Shown: positions 34,611 through 44,436 of the stretch, piece by piece
Numbering within the stretch: position 1 is the first letter of the stretch
Layout: every line of letters begins with the position of its first letter
NCBI RefSeq assembly: GCF_001895925.1
Contig: NZ_MPPI01000012.1
Location: 90,923-154,922, forward strand
Reading direction: 5' to 3'
Origin: Phormidesmis priestleyi ULC007
GTDB taxonomy: Bacteria > Cyanobacteriota > Cyanobacteriia > Leptolyngbyales > Leptolyngbyaceae
Length of the DNA stretch: 64,000 bases
The notes under the pieces: generated by a model
What the model saw: the letters and a program-made list of their open reading frames with translations, nothing else
Database searches by the model: none
Told to the model about the DNA's origin: nothing
Made by a program: the position numbers and the translations under genes

Positions 34611-36416
34611 TCATCCTAACGCCTCAGCAATCCATTGTTTTAGAGCCGGAATCACGTCTGCGATCGCCAATTCTTGTACGACTTTGGTTGCCCGTTTCAC
34701 GACTTCAACTTTGCCGTCTTTGAGCGATTTTCCGGTGACAATTCGGTAAGGAATTCCAATCAAATCGGCATCTTTGAATTTAACGCCAGCCCGTTCGTTG
34801 CGATCGTCCAACAAAGTTTCAACACCCGCTTGATTCAATTCACCGTACAGGGTTTCAGCCGCCGCCACTTGATCGGCATCTCCGACATTCGGAATAATCA
34901 CGATCGCTTGATAAGGGGCGATCGCCACCGGAAAAATAATGCCGTCTTTGTCATAAGATTGCTCAACCGCCGATTGTGCCAGACGAGACACGCCTATGCC
35001 ATAGCAGCCCATCACGAGCGGCATTTCTTCGCCCTGCTCATTGGTATAAGTTGCGCCCAGTGCTTTTGAATATTTGGTGCCCAGTTGAAAGATGTGCCCG
35101 ATTTCAATGCCCCGTGCGGTTTGTAGGATTTGGCTGGGATCGTGGATTGCCCGATCGCCCGCTTTTGCCTTTCGTAAATCAACCACCCGGTCTGACTTTT
35201 GAAACTGAGTGCCCCAATTTGCCCCGACGAAGTGATAGCCCGACTGATCGGCTCCGGTGACGAAGTTTTGCAGATCTGTGACGGTGCGATCGACCAATCG
35301 CACAAATTTAGGTGCAATCTCTTTGGCAGATCGGATGTAGTCATCGCTAATTCCGGGAGACATATAGCCCAAGGGTAGAGGCTTTGATGCCCATTTTTGT
35401 TGAGCTTCGGCATCCGGGACGGTCAACGATAAAACTGTTTGAGCGCCATAGTCACCCGCTAATTTGACCAATTCGTTTTGCAACTTAACTTCGTTGACAT
35501 CTTGATCGCCACGAATGTGAATCAACACGAGAACGGTGATGCCACTGTCATAAACGGCTTGATATAAAACGTTTTTAACGAGTTGAGTGGGAGAGCATTT
35601 CAAGAATTTGCAGACTTTCTCGATCGTCTCCGTTCCGGGTGTTTCTCGCTTCTCATAAACTGTAAAAGATGACGGCTCGGAATCGGGTGGCAGTGAAACA
35701 GCTTTCTCAACATTGGCAGCATAATTTCCGTCATCGGTGTAGAGGATTTCGTCTTCTCCAGCCTCTGCCAGCACCATAAATTCTTGAGAACCCGACCCTC
35801 CGATCGCGCCCGAATCGGCATCCACTGCCCGAAACTTTAACCCGCATCGTCGCAGAATGTTGTGATATGCCTGATTCATTTTCTCGTAGGTCAGCTTCAT
35901 TGCCGCTTCGTCAGCGTCGAATGAATAGGCATCTTTCATGATGAATTCTCGACCGCGCATCAAGCCAAAACGGGGACGAATTTCGTCGCGAAACTTGGTT
36001 TGAATTTGATAGAGAGTTTGGGGCAACTGCCGATAAGAGCGGATCATGTCACGAGCGATCGCCGTAATCACTTCTTCATGAGTCGGCCCTAACCCCAGTT
36101 CTCGCTGTTGGCGATCGACCAAAGCAAACATGATTCCTTCAGCTTTGGTGTAGGTGTCCCAGCGTCCCGACTCGCGCCAAAGGTCGGCGGGTTGAAGCTG
36201 TGGCAACAAACATTCTTGTGCCCCCGTCGCGTTCATTTCTTCGCGGACAATCTGTGACACTTTTTGCAACACGCGCCACATCAGAGGCAGATAAGCATAG
36301 ATGCCACTGCCGACGCGACGAATATAGCCAGCCCTCAGCAACAGCTTGTGACTGGGGATTTCTGCCTCCGCAGGGTCTTCCCGCAGTGTGACAAATAGCA
36401 TCTGAGATAGCCGCAT
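34611..36416 (-). CDS. proS: Proline-tRNA ligase
   Basis: About 601 residues. The bacterial-type class II synthetase has motif 1 ([13 protein letters not shown]), motif 2 ([26 protein letters not shown]) and motif 3 (YGIGVSRL). Between motifs 2 and 3 lies the YbaK-like editing insertion (around [18 protein letters not shown]) that hydrolyses Ala-tRNA(Pro). The C-terminal anticodon-binding domain follows. ATG 36416 is chosen because GGAAGGAA precedes it; the upstream ATG at 36440 would add eight residues. Confidence 0.97.
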   Translation of the reverse strand: MRLSQMLFVTLREDPAEAEIPSHKLLLRAGYIRRVGSGIYAYLPLMWRVLQKVSQIVREEMNATGAQECLLPQLQPADLWRESGRWDTYTKAEGIMFALVDRQQRELGLGPTHEEVITAIARDMIRSYRQLPQTLYQIQTKFRDEIRPRFGLMRGREFIMKDAYSFDADEAAMKLTYEKMNQAYHNILRRCGLKFRAVDADSGAIGGSGSQEFMVLAEAGEDEILYTDDGNYAANVEKAVSLPPDSEPSSFTVYEKRETPGTETIEKVCKFLKCSPTQLVKNVLYQAVYDSGITVLVLIHIRGDQDVNEVKLQNELVKLAGDYGAQTVLSLTVPDAEAQQKWASKPLPLGYMSPGISDDYIRSAKEIAPKFVRLVDRTVTDLQNFVTGADQSGYHFVGANWGTQFQKSDRVVDLRKAKAGDRAIHDPSQILQTARGIEIGHIFQLGTKYSKALGATYTNEQGEEMPLVMGCYGIGVSRLAQSAVEQSYDKDGIIFPVAIAPYQAIVIIPNVGDADQVAAAETLYGELNQAGVETLLDDRNERAGVKFKDADLIGIPYRIVTGKSLKDGKVEVVKRATKVVQELAIADVIPALKQWIAEALG

Positions 36417-36513
36417 CGTCTGTTCCTTCCGCAAATTCACATTTTAGTCTACGGCATCTGTTGGAGGTTAGCGCGGCGACTTAGCTCCGTGTTGAGGTTT
36501 GCAATCTGAAAAA

Positions 36514-36840
36514 CTAGGCTGGAGCAATCCGATCGCGCAAAGATTTTATCGCCGCAATTTCATCTTTTGCCTGTTGTAAAAACTCGTATAGCCATTCTTT
36601 AGGAGCGATCGCAAAGGTCGATAGCTTCACTTCACTGCGTGTTCGTTCGAGTTCAAAGCGCGATCATTCGAGTTCAAAGGTCGGTAGGTCTGCTTCACGA
36701 AGCGATCGTAACCTATCAAAAATCACAACTTTCAGCTTTAAAAGATAGTCGGTATCCCAGTTTAGTGGCAGCAACGGCAATCCGGCAACGAACGCGTCAA
36801 TAATCCTATCGTGATTGCAATCGTCTTCACTAACAACGGT
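36514..36840 (-). pseudogene. Degraded unknown gene with in-frame TGA
   Basis: On the minus strand one frame reads about 58 protein-like codons (DDCNHDRIIDAFVAGLPLL..., DYLLKLKVVIFDRLRSLREADLPTFELE), then TGA at 36664-36666, and continues for about 49 codons (SRFELERTRSEVKLSTFA, KEWLYEFLQQAKDEIAAIK) to TAG at 36514. A short repeat (TTTGAACTCGAA-YGA) flanks the stop, and its second copy has CGA where the first has TGA, so a C-to-T change is likely. Upstream the protein-like reading passes to another frame, suggesting a frameshift too. No family is recognised. Confidence 0.5.
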
Positions 36841-37023
36841 TTAAAGACTCGATTGTCAGGTAAAGTAAATCGCTCTTGAGGAACATGAGATCGCACGGCT
36901 GGATAGATCACGTCTTGTTCTCACCCTTCCATACGGTCTGCCTCACTTCTCTGGATAGGTTTCCACACCAGACATCTGAGGCACAATCGAACACAATTGA
37001 GACTGAAGGCGAGGAAAAAAACT

Positions 37024-37311
37024 ATGAGACTTCCATTTTACGACTGGTATCGCAATCTGATTCGCAACTCGAAATATCGCTGGGTGATTATTGTCGGCAC
37101 GCTGCTTTATTTGATTAGCCCGATCGACCTATTGCCTGATTTTATTCCCCTGATTGGACAAATTGACGATGCAGTGGTCGTAACGCTGCTGGCTGCCGAA
37201 TTGTCTGGTCTGTTGCTCGATCGCGTCAAAACTCAGAAAAACAAAAATGTTTCAGCAGACACAACGGTTGCATCGGCTGAAACCGTAGATGTAAATGCAA
37301 CATCCGTTTAG
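37024..37311 (+). CDS. YkvA family (DUF1232) membrane protein
   Basis: 95 residues. The DUF1232 signature YLISPIDLLPDFIPLIGQIDDAVVV (about 29-53) is complete, with one or two membrane segments around it and a polar C-terminal tail. Function is unknown. ATG 37024 follows GAGG at nine bases, which is better than the upstream TTG. A clear terminator follows. Confidence 0.9.
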   Translation: MRLPFYDWYRNLIRNSKYRWVIIVGTLLYLISPIDLLPDFIPLIGQIDDAVVVTLLAAELSGLLLDRVKTQKNKNVSADTTVASAETVDVNATSV

Positions 37312-37340
37312 TAGCTGAACTTGATCGTCGTTTTTTAAAG

Positions 37341-37385
37341 AGTGGTTTGTGGTCAGAAAAACGTCTGATGACAAACCACTTTTTT
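37341..37385 (+). terminator. Rho-independent terminator after the YkvA gene
   Basis: AGTGGTTTGT and ACAAACCACT form a perfect outer stem, TCAG/CTGA pairs inside it, and five T residues follow. Confidence 0.85.
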
Positions 37386-37567
37386 AATAGGTGAACAATT
37401 AAAAATCAGCCTCGTGCAAATGTTACGGAAAGTTCTATTCATCAGACCGTTATCTAAGTCGTGTGTTAGGCTGAGATTAGCAAAGATTATTTTCGGCTGT
37501 GTAATTCGTTCTCACAAGCGTTTCTCCGAATCTAACTCGCTACAACTTCTGATTCTGGAGATATTTT

Positions 37568-37879
37568 ATGTCGATTTACGTGGGCAACCTGTCTTATGAA
37601 GTCACTCAGGATGACTTAACACAGACATTTGCAGAATATGGCTCGGTTAAGCGCGTTCAGTTGCCAACCGACCGAGAAACCGGTCGTTTACGCGGGTTTG
37701 CCTTTGTCGAAATGGGAACCGACGCAGAAGAAACCGCTGCGATCGAAGCCTTAGACGGCGCTGAGTGGATGGGTCGCGATCTCAAAGTTAACAAAGCAAA
37801 ACCCCGTGAAGAAAGAGGTTCTTCAGGTGGTGGCGGCGGCGGTGGCTGGTCAAACCAGAATCGCGGTTCTCGATATTAA
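37568..37879 (+). CDS. RRM-type RNA-binding protein (cyanobacterial Rbp)
   Basis: 103 residues. One RNA recognition motif (about 1-80) has RNP2 (IYVGNL) and RNP1 (RGFAFVEM), followed by a short glycine-rich tail. Cyanobacterial Rbp proteins bind single-stranded RNA, and several are cold-induced or guide thylakoid mRNAs. The 180-base stretch between the previous terminator and ATG would be a long 5' leader, as in cold-regulated rbp genes. It has its own terminator. Confidence 0.95.
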   Translation: MSIYVGNLSYEVTQDDLTQTFAEYGSVKRVQLPTDRETGRLRGFAFVEMGTDAEETAAIEALDGAEWMGRDLKVNKAKPREERGSSGGGGGGGWSNQNRGSRY

Positions 37880-37914
37880 TCTAACCTTGAGAGCATTTGC
37901 GCTCTAAAGTCTTG

Positions 37915-37942
37915 AAGGCAGACAGAGCGTCTGCCTTTTTTA
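37915..37942 (+). terminator. Rho-independent terminator of the rbp gene
   Basis: AAGGCAGAC and GTCTGCCTT form a stem with an AGAGC loop, followed by a run of T. Confidence 0.9.
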
Positions 37943-37985
37943 TTAGATGATTGAAATCTGCTGTCCCTAACATTCCTCAAACCAC

Positions 37986-38345
37986 ATGAATACGAAAGAG
38001 TTCTTGAGCCGATATGCGGCAGGGCAGAGAGACTTCAGAAACCTAAATCTGATGGCAGCCAATTTGAGAAACATCAATCTCAGCGGCGTTAATCTGAGTG
38101 GCGCTAACTTAACCAAAGCAAATCTGACCCGAACAAACTTAAGCTATGCCAACTTAAGCGACGCAATTTTAACGGGCGCGGTGTTAACGCAAACCAATTT
38201 GACCAAAGCAAATTTGCTCAACGCTGACTTGAGCAATACCAGTCTGGCAGAGGCAGAGACTAGTCACGCCAGAGTCAGAAACGCGATCGCCAATGACGCA
38301 AATGTTTCGTCGATTCGTCAAACCCCTCTCCCAGACTCAGTTTAG
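37986..38345 (+). CDS. Pentapeptide repeat protein
   Basis: 119 residues. From about residue 20 there are some fifteen A(N/D)LxX-type units (LNLMAANLRNINLSGVNLSG and following), which fold as a right-handed quadrilateral beta helix. The N-terminal 18 residues (EFLSRYAAGQRDF) form a cap often seen in cyanobacterial members. No second domain is present and the function is unknown. Confidence 0.93.
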   Translation: MNTKEFLSRYAAGQRDFRNLNLMAANLRNINLSGVNLSGANLTKANLTRTNLSYANLSDAILTGAVLTQTNLTKANLLNADLSNTSLAEAETSHARVRNAIANDANVSSIRQTPLPDSV

Positions 38346-38409
38346 GCGCAAAGCTTGATTGAGATCACCAAAGCAATTCTCGCGCTAGACAAGATCGAGA
38401 GGCTTGCGA

Positions 38410-38793
38410 ATGAATCAGCTCCGCTTAATGGTGATCTCAGATGATCCAGTCGCCACCAGCATCGATCGAATGCTGCACACACCTGAAGTGGAGATTGTTG
38501 TAGCAGGTTCGGTCAACGAAAGCTTGGAGGCGTTTGGGCTTCGTCAGCCTGACGTTCTGATCTGTGACGTTGATTTGCTAGACGATGAACGCTGCTTGCA
38601 AATGCGATCGCTTAGAGCTTTAGAGATTAATCGCGGCTGGAATGCAACACCCGCGATTTTAGTCAGTGGATCGATCAAGGATCTAGACTTTAATCAGGCG
38701 ATCGCGATGGGCTTCCGAAGATTTTTAGCCCGTCCGATCGAGCGCGATCGTCTCATGTCTGCCATCACCAGTCTGATCAGCTTGTCAAACTAG
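38410..38793 (+). CDS. Stand-alone response-regulator receiver domain (atypical)
   Basis: 127 residues, one receiver domain. The acidic pair SDD is near residue 11, the phosphoacceptor aspartate in VLICDVDLL near residue 53, and the switch residue SG near 82. The position of the invariant lysine has arginine (ARPIE, near 107). It has no output domain, and no kinase lies beside it. The start is ATG 38410 with GAGAGG upstream. It overlaps the end of convergent ychF by four bases. Confidence 0.82.
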   Translation: MNQLRLMVISDDPVATSIDRMLHTPEVEIVVAGSVNESLEAFGLRQPDVLICDVDLLDDERCLQMRSLRALEINRGWNATPAILVSGSIKDLDFNQAIAMGFRRFLARPIERDRLMSAITSLISLSN

Positions 38794-39881
38794 ACATTAA
38801 ACCTGAACAGCATCACGTCGCCTTCTTGAACCACATACTCTTTGCCTTCACTGCGAACCAAGCCTTTTTCCTTGGCAGCGCCCATCGAACCTGTGGTCGT
38901 CAGATCTTTATACGCCACAGTTTCGGCTCGAATGAATCCGCGCTCAAAATCAGTGTGGATCACACCCGCCGCTTGAGGAGCCGTCATCCCAGCCTGGATT
39001 GTCCAAGCACGAGTTTCTTTGGGCCCAGTGGTGAAGTAGGTTCGCAGCCCTAAAAGCTCATAGGTAGCGCGGATTAGAGCCTTTAAGCCACCTTCTTCGA
39101 CCCCTAAAGAAGCTAAGAAGTCTGCTCGATCGTCCTCAGCAAGATCTACTAACTCAGCTTCTACTTGCGCCGAGACAACCACAACTTGAGCTTTTTCCTG
39201 CTCTGCCAGGGTTCGCACTTGCTCAACAAATTTGTTTCCGGTTGCCAAGTCATCTTCTGCCACGTTAGCCGCATAGATGATCGGTTTGCGAGTCAGCAGC
39301 CCCAAGGGTTTGAGCAAGAGTTCTTCTTCGTCGGTCAAAGTGACTTGACGAGCAGGTTGACCCGCATTCAACACCGGGATCAGTTTTTCTAGGGCAGTGA
39401 CTTCGACTTGCGCTTCTTTACTGGTGCGAGACTGTTTGCGGGCGCGATCAACCCGTTTTTCAATCTGCCCCAAATCTGCAAGGATCAGTTCTAAATTAAT
39501 CACCTCGATATCGCTGACGGGATCGATCGCTCCAGAGACGTGAATGATATCGTCATCTTCAAAACAGCGCACTACATGCACGATCGCATCGACTTCGCGA
39601 ATGTTTGCCAGAAACTGGTTGCCCAACCCTTCGCCCTTGCTGGCACCTTTGACTAACCCGGCGATATCGACAAACTCGACTCGCGCAGGCAAAATGTCAG
39701 CAGAGCTAGAAATCGTAGCTAACGCTTTGAGACGCTCGTCGGGCACTGAGACGATGCCCACATTTGGCTCGATCGTGCAAAAGGGAAAGTTGGCGGCAGT
39801 CGCCTTGGCATTGGCAACAAGCGCATTAAATAAAGTCGATTTTCCAACGTTGGGAAGTCCAACAATCCCGGCTCTTAGCAT
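38790..39881 (-). CDS. ychF: Redox-regulated ATPase YchF (OLA1 type)
   Basis: 363 residues, full length. Walker A ([14 protein letters not shown]) at residues 8-21, [20 protein letters not shown] switch region near 72, and the ATP-preferring ANVAED in place of the usual NKxD. The C-terminal TGS domain ends with DVMLFRFNV. It is a ribosome-associated ATPase involved in stress responses. Confidence 0.97.
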   Translation of the reverse strand: MLRAGIVGLPNVGKSTLFNALVANAKATAANFPFCTIEPNVGIVSVPDERLKALATISSSADILPARVEFVDIAGLVKGASKGEGLGNQFLANIREVDAIVHVVRCFEDDDIIHVSGAIDPVSDIEVINLELILADLGQIEKRVDRARKQSRTSKEAQVEVTALEKLIPVLNAGQPARQVTLTDEEELLLKPLGLLTRKPIIYAANVAEDDLATGNKFVEQVRTLAEQEKAQVVVVSAQVEAELVDLAEDDRADFLASLGVEEGGLKALIRATYELLGLRTYFTTGPKETRAWTIQAGMTAPQAAGVIHTDFERGFIRAETVAYKDLTTTGSMGAAKEKGLVRSEGKEYVVQEGDVMLFRFNV

Positions 39882-39972
39882 GTTGAGTTATAAAGGTAAG
39901 CGAGAAAACGGTTATACGGGCCCTGGAATGGTCTGAGGAATCGGGGCAGGAACGGGTGAAGGCACAGGGCTG

Positions 39973-40044
39973 GGAATTGGCTCAGGAACAGGGCTGGGAA
40001 TCGGCTCAGGAACGGGACTAGGAATTGGTTGAGGAAATGGCGGT
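39973..40044. repeat. Tandem 24-base repeat, proline-rich if read on the minus strand
   Basis: Units at 39973-39996 and 39997-40020 differ at few bases, and a diverged third starts at 40021. On the minus strand a 95-codon frame (39912-40199) reads P-I-P-S-P-V-P-E repeats, but its 5' part overlaps the start of the decarboxylase gene by 97 bases. It may be a short repetitive peptide gene or a remnant. Confidence 0.55.
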
Positions 40045-40102
40045 TCGGGAGGTGGGTAGACTATAAGATATCCTAACGAATAATTTGACCTTCCCAACTT
40101 AG

Positions 40103-41584
40103 ATGACCCCTTTAGACATTTCATCTTCCCAAATAGCGAGTCCGTTGCTCGACGCTTTACAGCTTTATGCTCAAAGCTCAAATGCTCCTTTCTATACACC
40201 CGGACATAAGCGGGGGCAGGGAACTCCGGGGATCTTGACCGATTTGTTTGGGTCGCGAATCTGGCGATCAGATCTCCCTGAACTGCCCGAACTCGATAAT
40301 CTATTTGCCCCTCAAGGTGCGATCAAAGCCGCTCAAGACCTGGCAGCAAAAGCGTTTGGAGCCGAGCAAACCTGGTTTTTGATCAACGGCTCAACCTGTG
40401 GCGTGATCGCTGCAATTTTGGCAACCTGTGAAGCGGGAGACAAGATCATCTTGCCACGCAACGTGCATCAATCGGCGATTTCAGGGCTAATTCTTTCGGG
40501 AGCGGTGCCGATCTTCGTCAATCCTGATTATGATGCTGCTCTGGATATTGCCCATAGTGTGACTCCTCAAGCCGTCGAACAGGCGCTCAGGCAGCACCCA
40601 GACAGCAAAGCCGTGATGATTGTCTATCCCACTTATTATGGGGTTTGTGGCGATGTGGGGACGATCGCGGCTCTTGCCCATCAGCACAATATTCCTCTGT
40701 TGGCCGATGAAGCGCACGGTGCCCATTTTGCGTTTCATCCAGAATTGCCTGATTCGGCGCTGTCTGCGGGCGCTGATTTGACCGTGCAATCGACTCACAA
40801 AACTCTCTCTGCTCTGACTCAAGCCGCAATGCTGCACTGCCAAGGAAGCCGAGTCGATCGCGATCGCGTCAGCAAAGCCTTACAGCTAGTGCAATCGACG
40901 AGTCCGAGTTATCTGCTGTTGGCATCGCTTGATGCAGCGCGTCAGCAAATGGCAACGCAGGGATCATCCTTGATGGAAGAGACCTTGGGATTAGCGGATC
41001 AAGCTCGATCGCGCATTCACCAAATTCCCCACCTCTCGACGCTGAATCCTGAACAAGCGGGTCAGACTTCAGGATTTTGGGCACTCGATCGCACACGCCT
41101 CACCGTTACCGTTTCTGAGTTGGGAATTGATGGCTTTAGGGCAGACGAGATTTTGCACCAAACGTTAGGCGTAACGGCTGAGTTTCCATCGTTGCAGCAT
41201 CTCACCTTCATCATCAGTCTGGGCAACACACAAGCCGACATAGATCGACTTGTGCAAGCGTTTTTCACCCTGGCTACGCTAGAAAAATCGCCCATCCAGA
41301 AGACTCCTGCAAGCTTTAAATTTCAAGGCTCAAAGCCCTCCCCGCTCTCTCCGCATCAAGCTTTTTTTGCCCCCAGCGAAACTCTCGCAATCGCGCAAAC
41401 GGTCGATCGCATCAGCGCCGAGCTAGTTTGTCCTTACCCACCCGGCATTCCGGTTTTGCTGCCTGGAGAACAGATTAGTGAAGCTGCGATCGCCGATCTA
41501 CAAGAAATTCTGGCATCTGGGGGCATGATTAGCGGATGTGCAGACTCTAGCCTGAAAACCTTACAAGTCGTCAAAGGCGCGTGA
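40103..41584 (+). CDS. PLP-dependent Orn/Lys/Arg decarboxylase family protein
   Basis: 493 residues. Fold-type I decarboxylase: PFYTPGHKRGQG near residue 29, the substrate-phosphate loop INGSTCGVIAA near 94, the aspartate of LLADEAHGAHF near 200, and PLP-binding lysine in QSTHKTLSALTQ near 233. It lacks the N-terminal wing domain of inducible enterobacterial enzymes, like the short Bacillus-type enzymes. It makes a polyamine precursor (agmatine, cadaverine or putrescine); the exact substrate is not clear. It lies in front of cbiT and may be read with it (75 bases). Confidence 0.92.
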   Translation: MTPLDISSSQIASPLLDALQLYAQSSNAPFYTPGHKRGQGTPGILTDLFGSRIWRSDLPELPELDNLFAPQGAIKAAQDLAAKAFGAEQTWFLINGSTCGVIAAILATCEAGDKIILPRNVHQSAISGLILSGAVPIFVNPDYDAALDIAHSVTPQAVEQALRQHPDSKAVMIVYPTYYGVCGDVGTIAALAHQHNIPLLADEAHGAHFAFHPELPDSALSAGADLTVQSTHKTLSALTQAAMLHCQGSRVDRDRVSKALQLVQSTSPSYLLLASLDAARQQMATQGSSLMEETLGLADQARSRIHQIPHLSTLNPEQAGQTSGFWALDRTRLTVTVSELGIDGFRADEILHQTLGVTAEFPSLQHLTFIISLGNTQADIDRLVQAFFTLATLEKSPIQKTPASFKFQGSKPSPLSPHQAFFAPSETLAIAQTVDRISAELVCPYPPGIPVLLPGEQISEAAIADLQEILASGGMISGCADSSLKTLQVVKGA

Positions 41585-41658
41585 AATTTTGTCGAGATTG
41601 ACTCGATTTTCGTTAACAGCACTACGATCAACTCACTGATTCATCCTGCTGCCCTTCT

Positions 41659-42258
41659 ATGCCCCCTCCCCTCTGGTTTTATGTGACTCCCGGCATTCCT
41701 GACGATTGGTTTGAAAGTCTGCCCGGCATTCCGATGAGTCAGCGAGAAGTTCGACTGCTGTTGCTCGCTCATCTGCGGCTGAAGAGCGACTCGGTGCTGT
41801 GGGATATTGGCGCAGGCACTGGCACGATTCCTGTTGAGGCAGGGTTATTGTGTCCGGGTGGACGAATTATTGCCGTAGAGCGCGATGGAGAAGTGGCAAG
41901 TTTGATTCGCCGCAACTGCGATCGCTTTGGGGTCAAAAATGTCGAAATCATTGAAGGCAGTGCGCCAGAATGTCTGAAAGGATTAGCGCCCCGCCCCGAT
42001 CGAGTCTGCATTGAAGGCGGACGATCAGTGAAAGCAATTCTCAAAGAAGTCTGGCAACCTCTGAGAACCCAAGGGCGAGTGGTTGCGACGGCTGCAAACT
42101 TAGAGACGCTTTATCAAATCTCAGAAAGCCTCGCCGAGCTGCAAGCCCGTAATATTGAAGTCGTGCAATCAGCCGTCAACCGTCTTGAAACACGCGGCAC
42201 TAACCAAATTTTCGCGGCAGTCGATCCGATTTTTGTACTCAGCGGCGAAAAGTTGTAA
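41659..42258 (+). CDS. cbiT: Precorrin-6B C15-methyltransferase/decarboxylase CbiT
   Basis: 199 residues. It methylates C15 and decarboxylates the acetate side chain at C12 in cobalamin synthesis. The start GIPDDWFESLPGIPMSQREVR (binding region for the tetrapyrrole) and the SAM loop LWDIGAGTGTIPVEA near 54 are typical. It is the separate CbiT form, not fused to CbiE. It stands apart from other cobalamin genes in this window. Confidence 0.94.
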   Translation: MPPPLWFYVTPGIPDDWFESLPGIPMSQREVRLLLLAHLRLKSDSVLWDIGAGTGTIPVEAGLLCPGGRIIAVERDGEVASLIRRNCDRFGVKNVEIIEGSAPECLKGLAPRPDRVCIEGGRSVKAILKEVWQPLRTQGRVVATAANLETLYQISESLAELQARNIEVVQSAVNRLETRGTNQIFAAVDPIFVLSGEKL

Positions 42259-42400
42259 TAAAAAAGAATCGCCTCTATCCTTCACCCGTTGCTCAATTCT
42301 CCGTTAAAGTGTTGCAAAGCAACGCTTAACCTTCACCTCTCTGAGCGAGTGCTGAGGAGTAGACGCAGTTCTGGACAGGTGACCTTCATCGATTAGTGCT

Positions 42401-43270
42401 ATGCCTTGGCCTCGAATCAGTAGTGGAATTGTCGCGATCGTTCTGGCGCTAGGCATGATGGTGCTAGGCGGATGGTATTTTACGGCTGGTTTTTGCCTGA
42501 TCATCTATTTAGGGCAGTTAGAATATTTTCAGCTTGCCCGCGCTAAAGACATTGCCCCAGCCGTCAAGACAACGCTGGTCGTGAGTCAAATTTTGCTAGT
42601 GGTTTCCAACATTTCGCCGCCGATGGCTGATGCCATTTTTCCAGTCGCAGGCACGTTTATCTGTTTCTATCTGCTGTTTCAACCCAAGTTTGCAACGATC
42701 GCTGACATTTCGGCTTCGATCATGGGCTTATTTTACGGCGGCTACTTGCCGAGCTATTGGATTCGCCTACGATTTTTGGGTCAAGCTGAGGTTAGCAATC
42801 TGCCTCTTAATGGCTTCTGGACAACCTCTTGGCAAGGTTTAGATGCGCTTCCGATCGGGCTGACTAACACCCTGTTAGCGTTTCTCTGCATTTGGGCGGC
42901 TGATATTGGAGCTTACACGATCGGGCGCTGGATCGGGCGAACTCGTCTCTCAGATATCAGCCCCAAAAAAACGGTTGAAGGCGCGGTGTTTGGTGTGGCA
43001 GCTAGCGTTGCGGTTGCCGTTCTTGGCTCGTGGTATCTCGGTTGGCCAGGGTGGCCGATCGCAGGCGTTGCCCTCGGTCTTCTAATTGGCATTGCGAGTC
43101 TGTTGGGCGACTTAACCGAGTCGATGATGAAGCGCGATGCGGGGGTCAAAGATTCTGGACAGTTGATTCCGGGTCATGGAGGAATTCTCGATCGGGCAGA
43201 CAGTTATGTGTTTACGGCTCCGCTCGTCTACTATTTTGTGACGCTTGTGTTGCCGTTGTTGCCCAAATAA
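42401..43270 (+). CDS. cdsA: Phosphatidate cytidylyltransferase
   Basis: 289 residues, integral membrane with about eight segments. It makes CDP-diacylglycerol from CTP and phosphatidate. The C-terminal signature is intact: ISPKKTVEGAVFG near 184 and DLTESMMKRDAGVKDSGQLIPGHGGILDRADS from about 232. The family's usual length is about 280. ATG 42401. Confidence 0.96.
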   Translation: MPWPRISSGIVAIVLALGMMVLGGWYFTAGFCLIIYLGQLEYFQLARAKDIAPAVKTTLVVSQILLVVSNISPPMADAIFPVAGTFICFYLLFQPKFATIADISASIMGLFYGGYLPSYWIRLRFLGQAEVSNLPLNGFWTTSWQGLDALPIGLTNTLLAFLCIWAADIGAYTIGRWIGRTRLSDISPKKTVEGAVFGVAASVAVAVLGSWYLGWPGWPIAGVALGLLIGIASLLGDLTESMMKRDAGVKDSGQLIPGHGGILDRADSYVFTAPLVYYFVTLVLPLLPK

Positions 43271-43274
43271 TCAT

Positions 43275-44066
43275 TTACGGACTGACCAACAATTTGGCTT
43301 GACAGACAATTTGTCCTGCTTCTAACTTTAGTTGCTCAATCTGAGTATCTGCGCCTAAGTCAAACGTGTAACCCTCTAAGTCACTCAAGGGCAAGCCGCG
43401 TTTTGCAGTGGCATGAGGCAGCCATTGAGGATTGACTAGCGTTAACTCGTGAGGACTCGCTAACCCAAACCCAGTGCGAATCGCGATCGCGGTTGCATTT
43501 CCACTCATCGAAATCAGTGAAGCGCTCAATGTCACTAAATTGGCATCGAGAATAATCTGAAGGTTTTGCAAATTCAGTCGGGGATCAGATTCTAAAGGCA
43601 CTTCGCCCAGATCGCTGGCACTCAGCAGCGTTAACAAAAATTCCGTTATGCCATTTGCCAACAGGGGTGCCATCAGCGACGCGTTCAAATCGGCTTGCTG
43701 TAAGAGCACAGTGCCCTCGACTCGAATCGGCTCTAGCAAACACAAGGGCTTTCCTTTCAAGACTTGCCCTAGATTGATGCGAATATTTTGCCCAGTCAAC
43801 CGCACTTGACTCAAATGCAAGCCCTGATAAACCGCTTTGCAAGCAGACAACTCCACTTGAGGAATGCAGCCCGAAAGAATTTGGCGATCGCCCGCTTCAA
43901 CCTCAACTTCTAGATCTTCGATGTGCTCTACCTGCGATCGCAGCCACAGCCCCACCGCCGGGGCCAGCACCTTAGAAATCAAACCCGGTTTCGATGGGCG
44001 ATTGGGCTGACCTCCAGTGACAGTATCGGTATCCCAAATGTCAGGCTTAGAAGAATCCATAAACAA
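43275..44066 (-). CDS. DUF2993 (LmeA-like) protein, second copy
   Basis: 263 residues. The repeated beta-strand pattern and terminal LTLVNPQWL segment match DUF2993 and the protein at 33809-34582, but overall similarity is low. There is no evident signal peptide, but an amphipathic helix near residues 20-42 (ISKVLAPAVGLWLRSQVEHI) may touch membrane. It converges with cdsA, only four bases apart. Confidence 0.85.
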   Translation of the reverse strand: MFMDSSKPDIWDTDTVTGGQPNRPSKPGLISKVLAPAVGLWLRSQVEHIEDLEVEVEAGDRQILSGCIPQVELSACKAVYQGLHLSQVRLTGQNIRINLGQVLKGKPLCLLEPIRVEGTVLLQQADLNASLMAPLLANGITEFLLTLLSASDLGEVPLESDPRLNLQNLQIILDANLVTLSASLISMSGNATAIAIRTGFGLASPHELTLVNPQWLPHATAKRGLPLSDLEGYTFDLGADTQIEQLKLEAGQIVCQAKLLVSP

Positions 44067-44244
44067 GCAAAACCAAACTTTACAGCAGTCTACCGGAAAT
44101 GATCGGACTCTCAGTTATTCGTCCTCTATTCCCTGCTTTTTGTTTCCACATCAAGAAATCCTGACATTTGGATTTCTTTGGGAATCTTTGTACTCTGAAA
44201 CATTGATGACTCGATCCCCACGCTTAAGTAAATGTCATGATAAC

Positions 44245-44275
44245 TTGACATAACGATCCCCATGTTGCCTATAAA
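44245..44275 (+). promoter_or_regulatory. Putative sigma-70-type promoter
   Basis: TTGACA at 44245-44250 and TATAAA at 44270-44275 are separated by 19 bases, which is slightly long. It would give a leader of about 155 bases for the DUF4912 gene. Confidence 0.4.
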
Positions 44276-44371
44276 TTCGTTGATCCGCACAAATTCAACT
44301 GTTTCACCCCTTGACCCGATTAAGTCTTTTCTGCAACATTGGGTGCAGAAAGCGATCCCCGATTTATTAAT

Positions 44372-44391
44372 AAACGTAAACTTATACGTTT
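44372..44391. promoter_or_regulatory. Inverted repeat in the leader of the DUF4912 gene
   Basis: AAACGTA (44372-44378) and TACGTTT (44385-44391) are perfect inverted arms around six bases, about 46 bases before the start codon. It may be an operator or RNA hairpin. The rest of 44067-44436 holds no convincing gene. Confidence 0.4.
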
Positions 44392-44436
44392 TCACTCGTT
44401 AGAAAAATTCTGTTTGCATGATTGGAGTTTGTTTTT

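Noticed and set aside
44126..44395. 89-codon minus-strand frame in the leader of the DUF4912 gene
   Set aside because: No ribosome binding site or recognisable family, and it covers the likely promoter and inverted repeat of the downstream gene.
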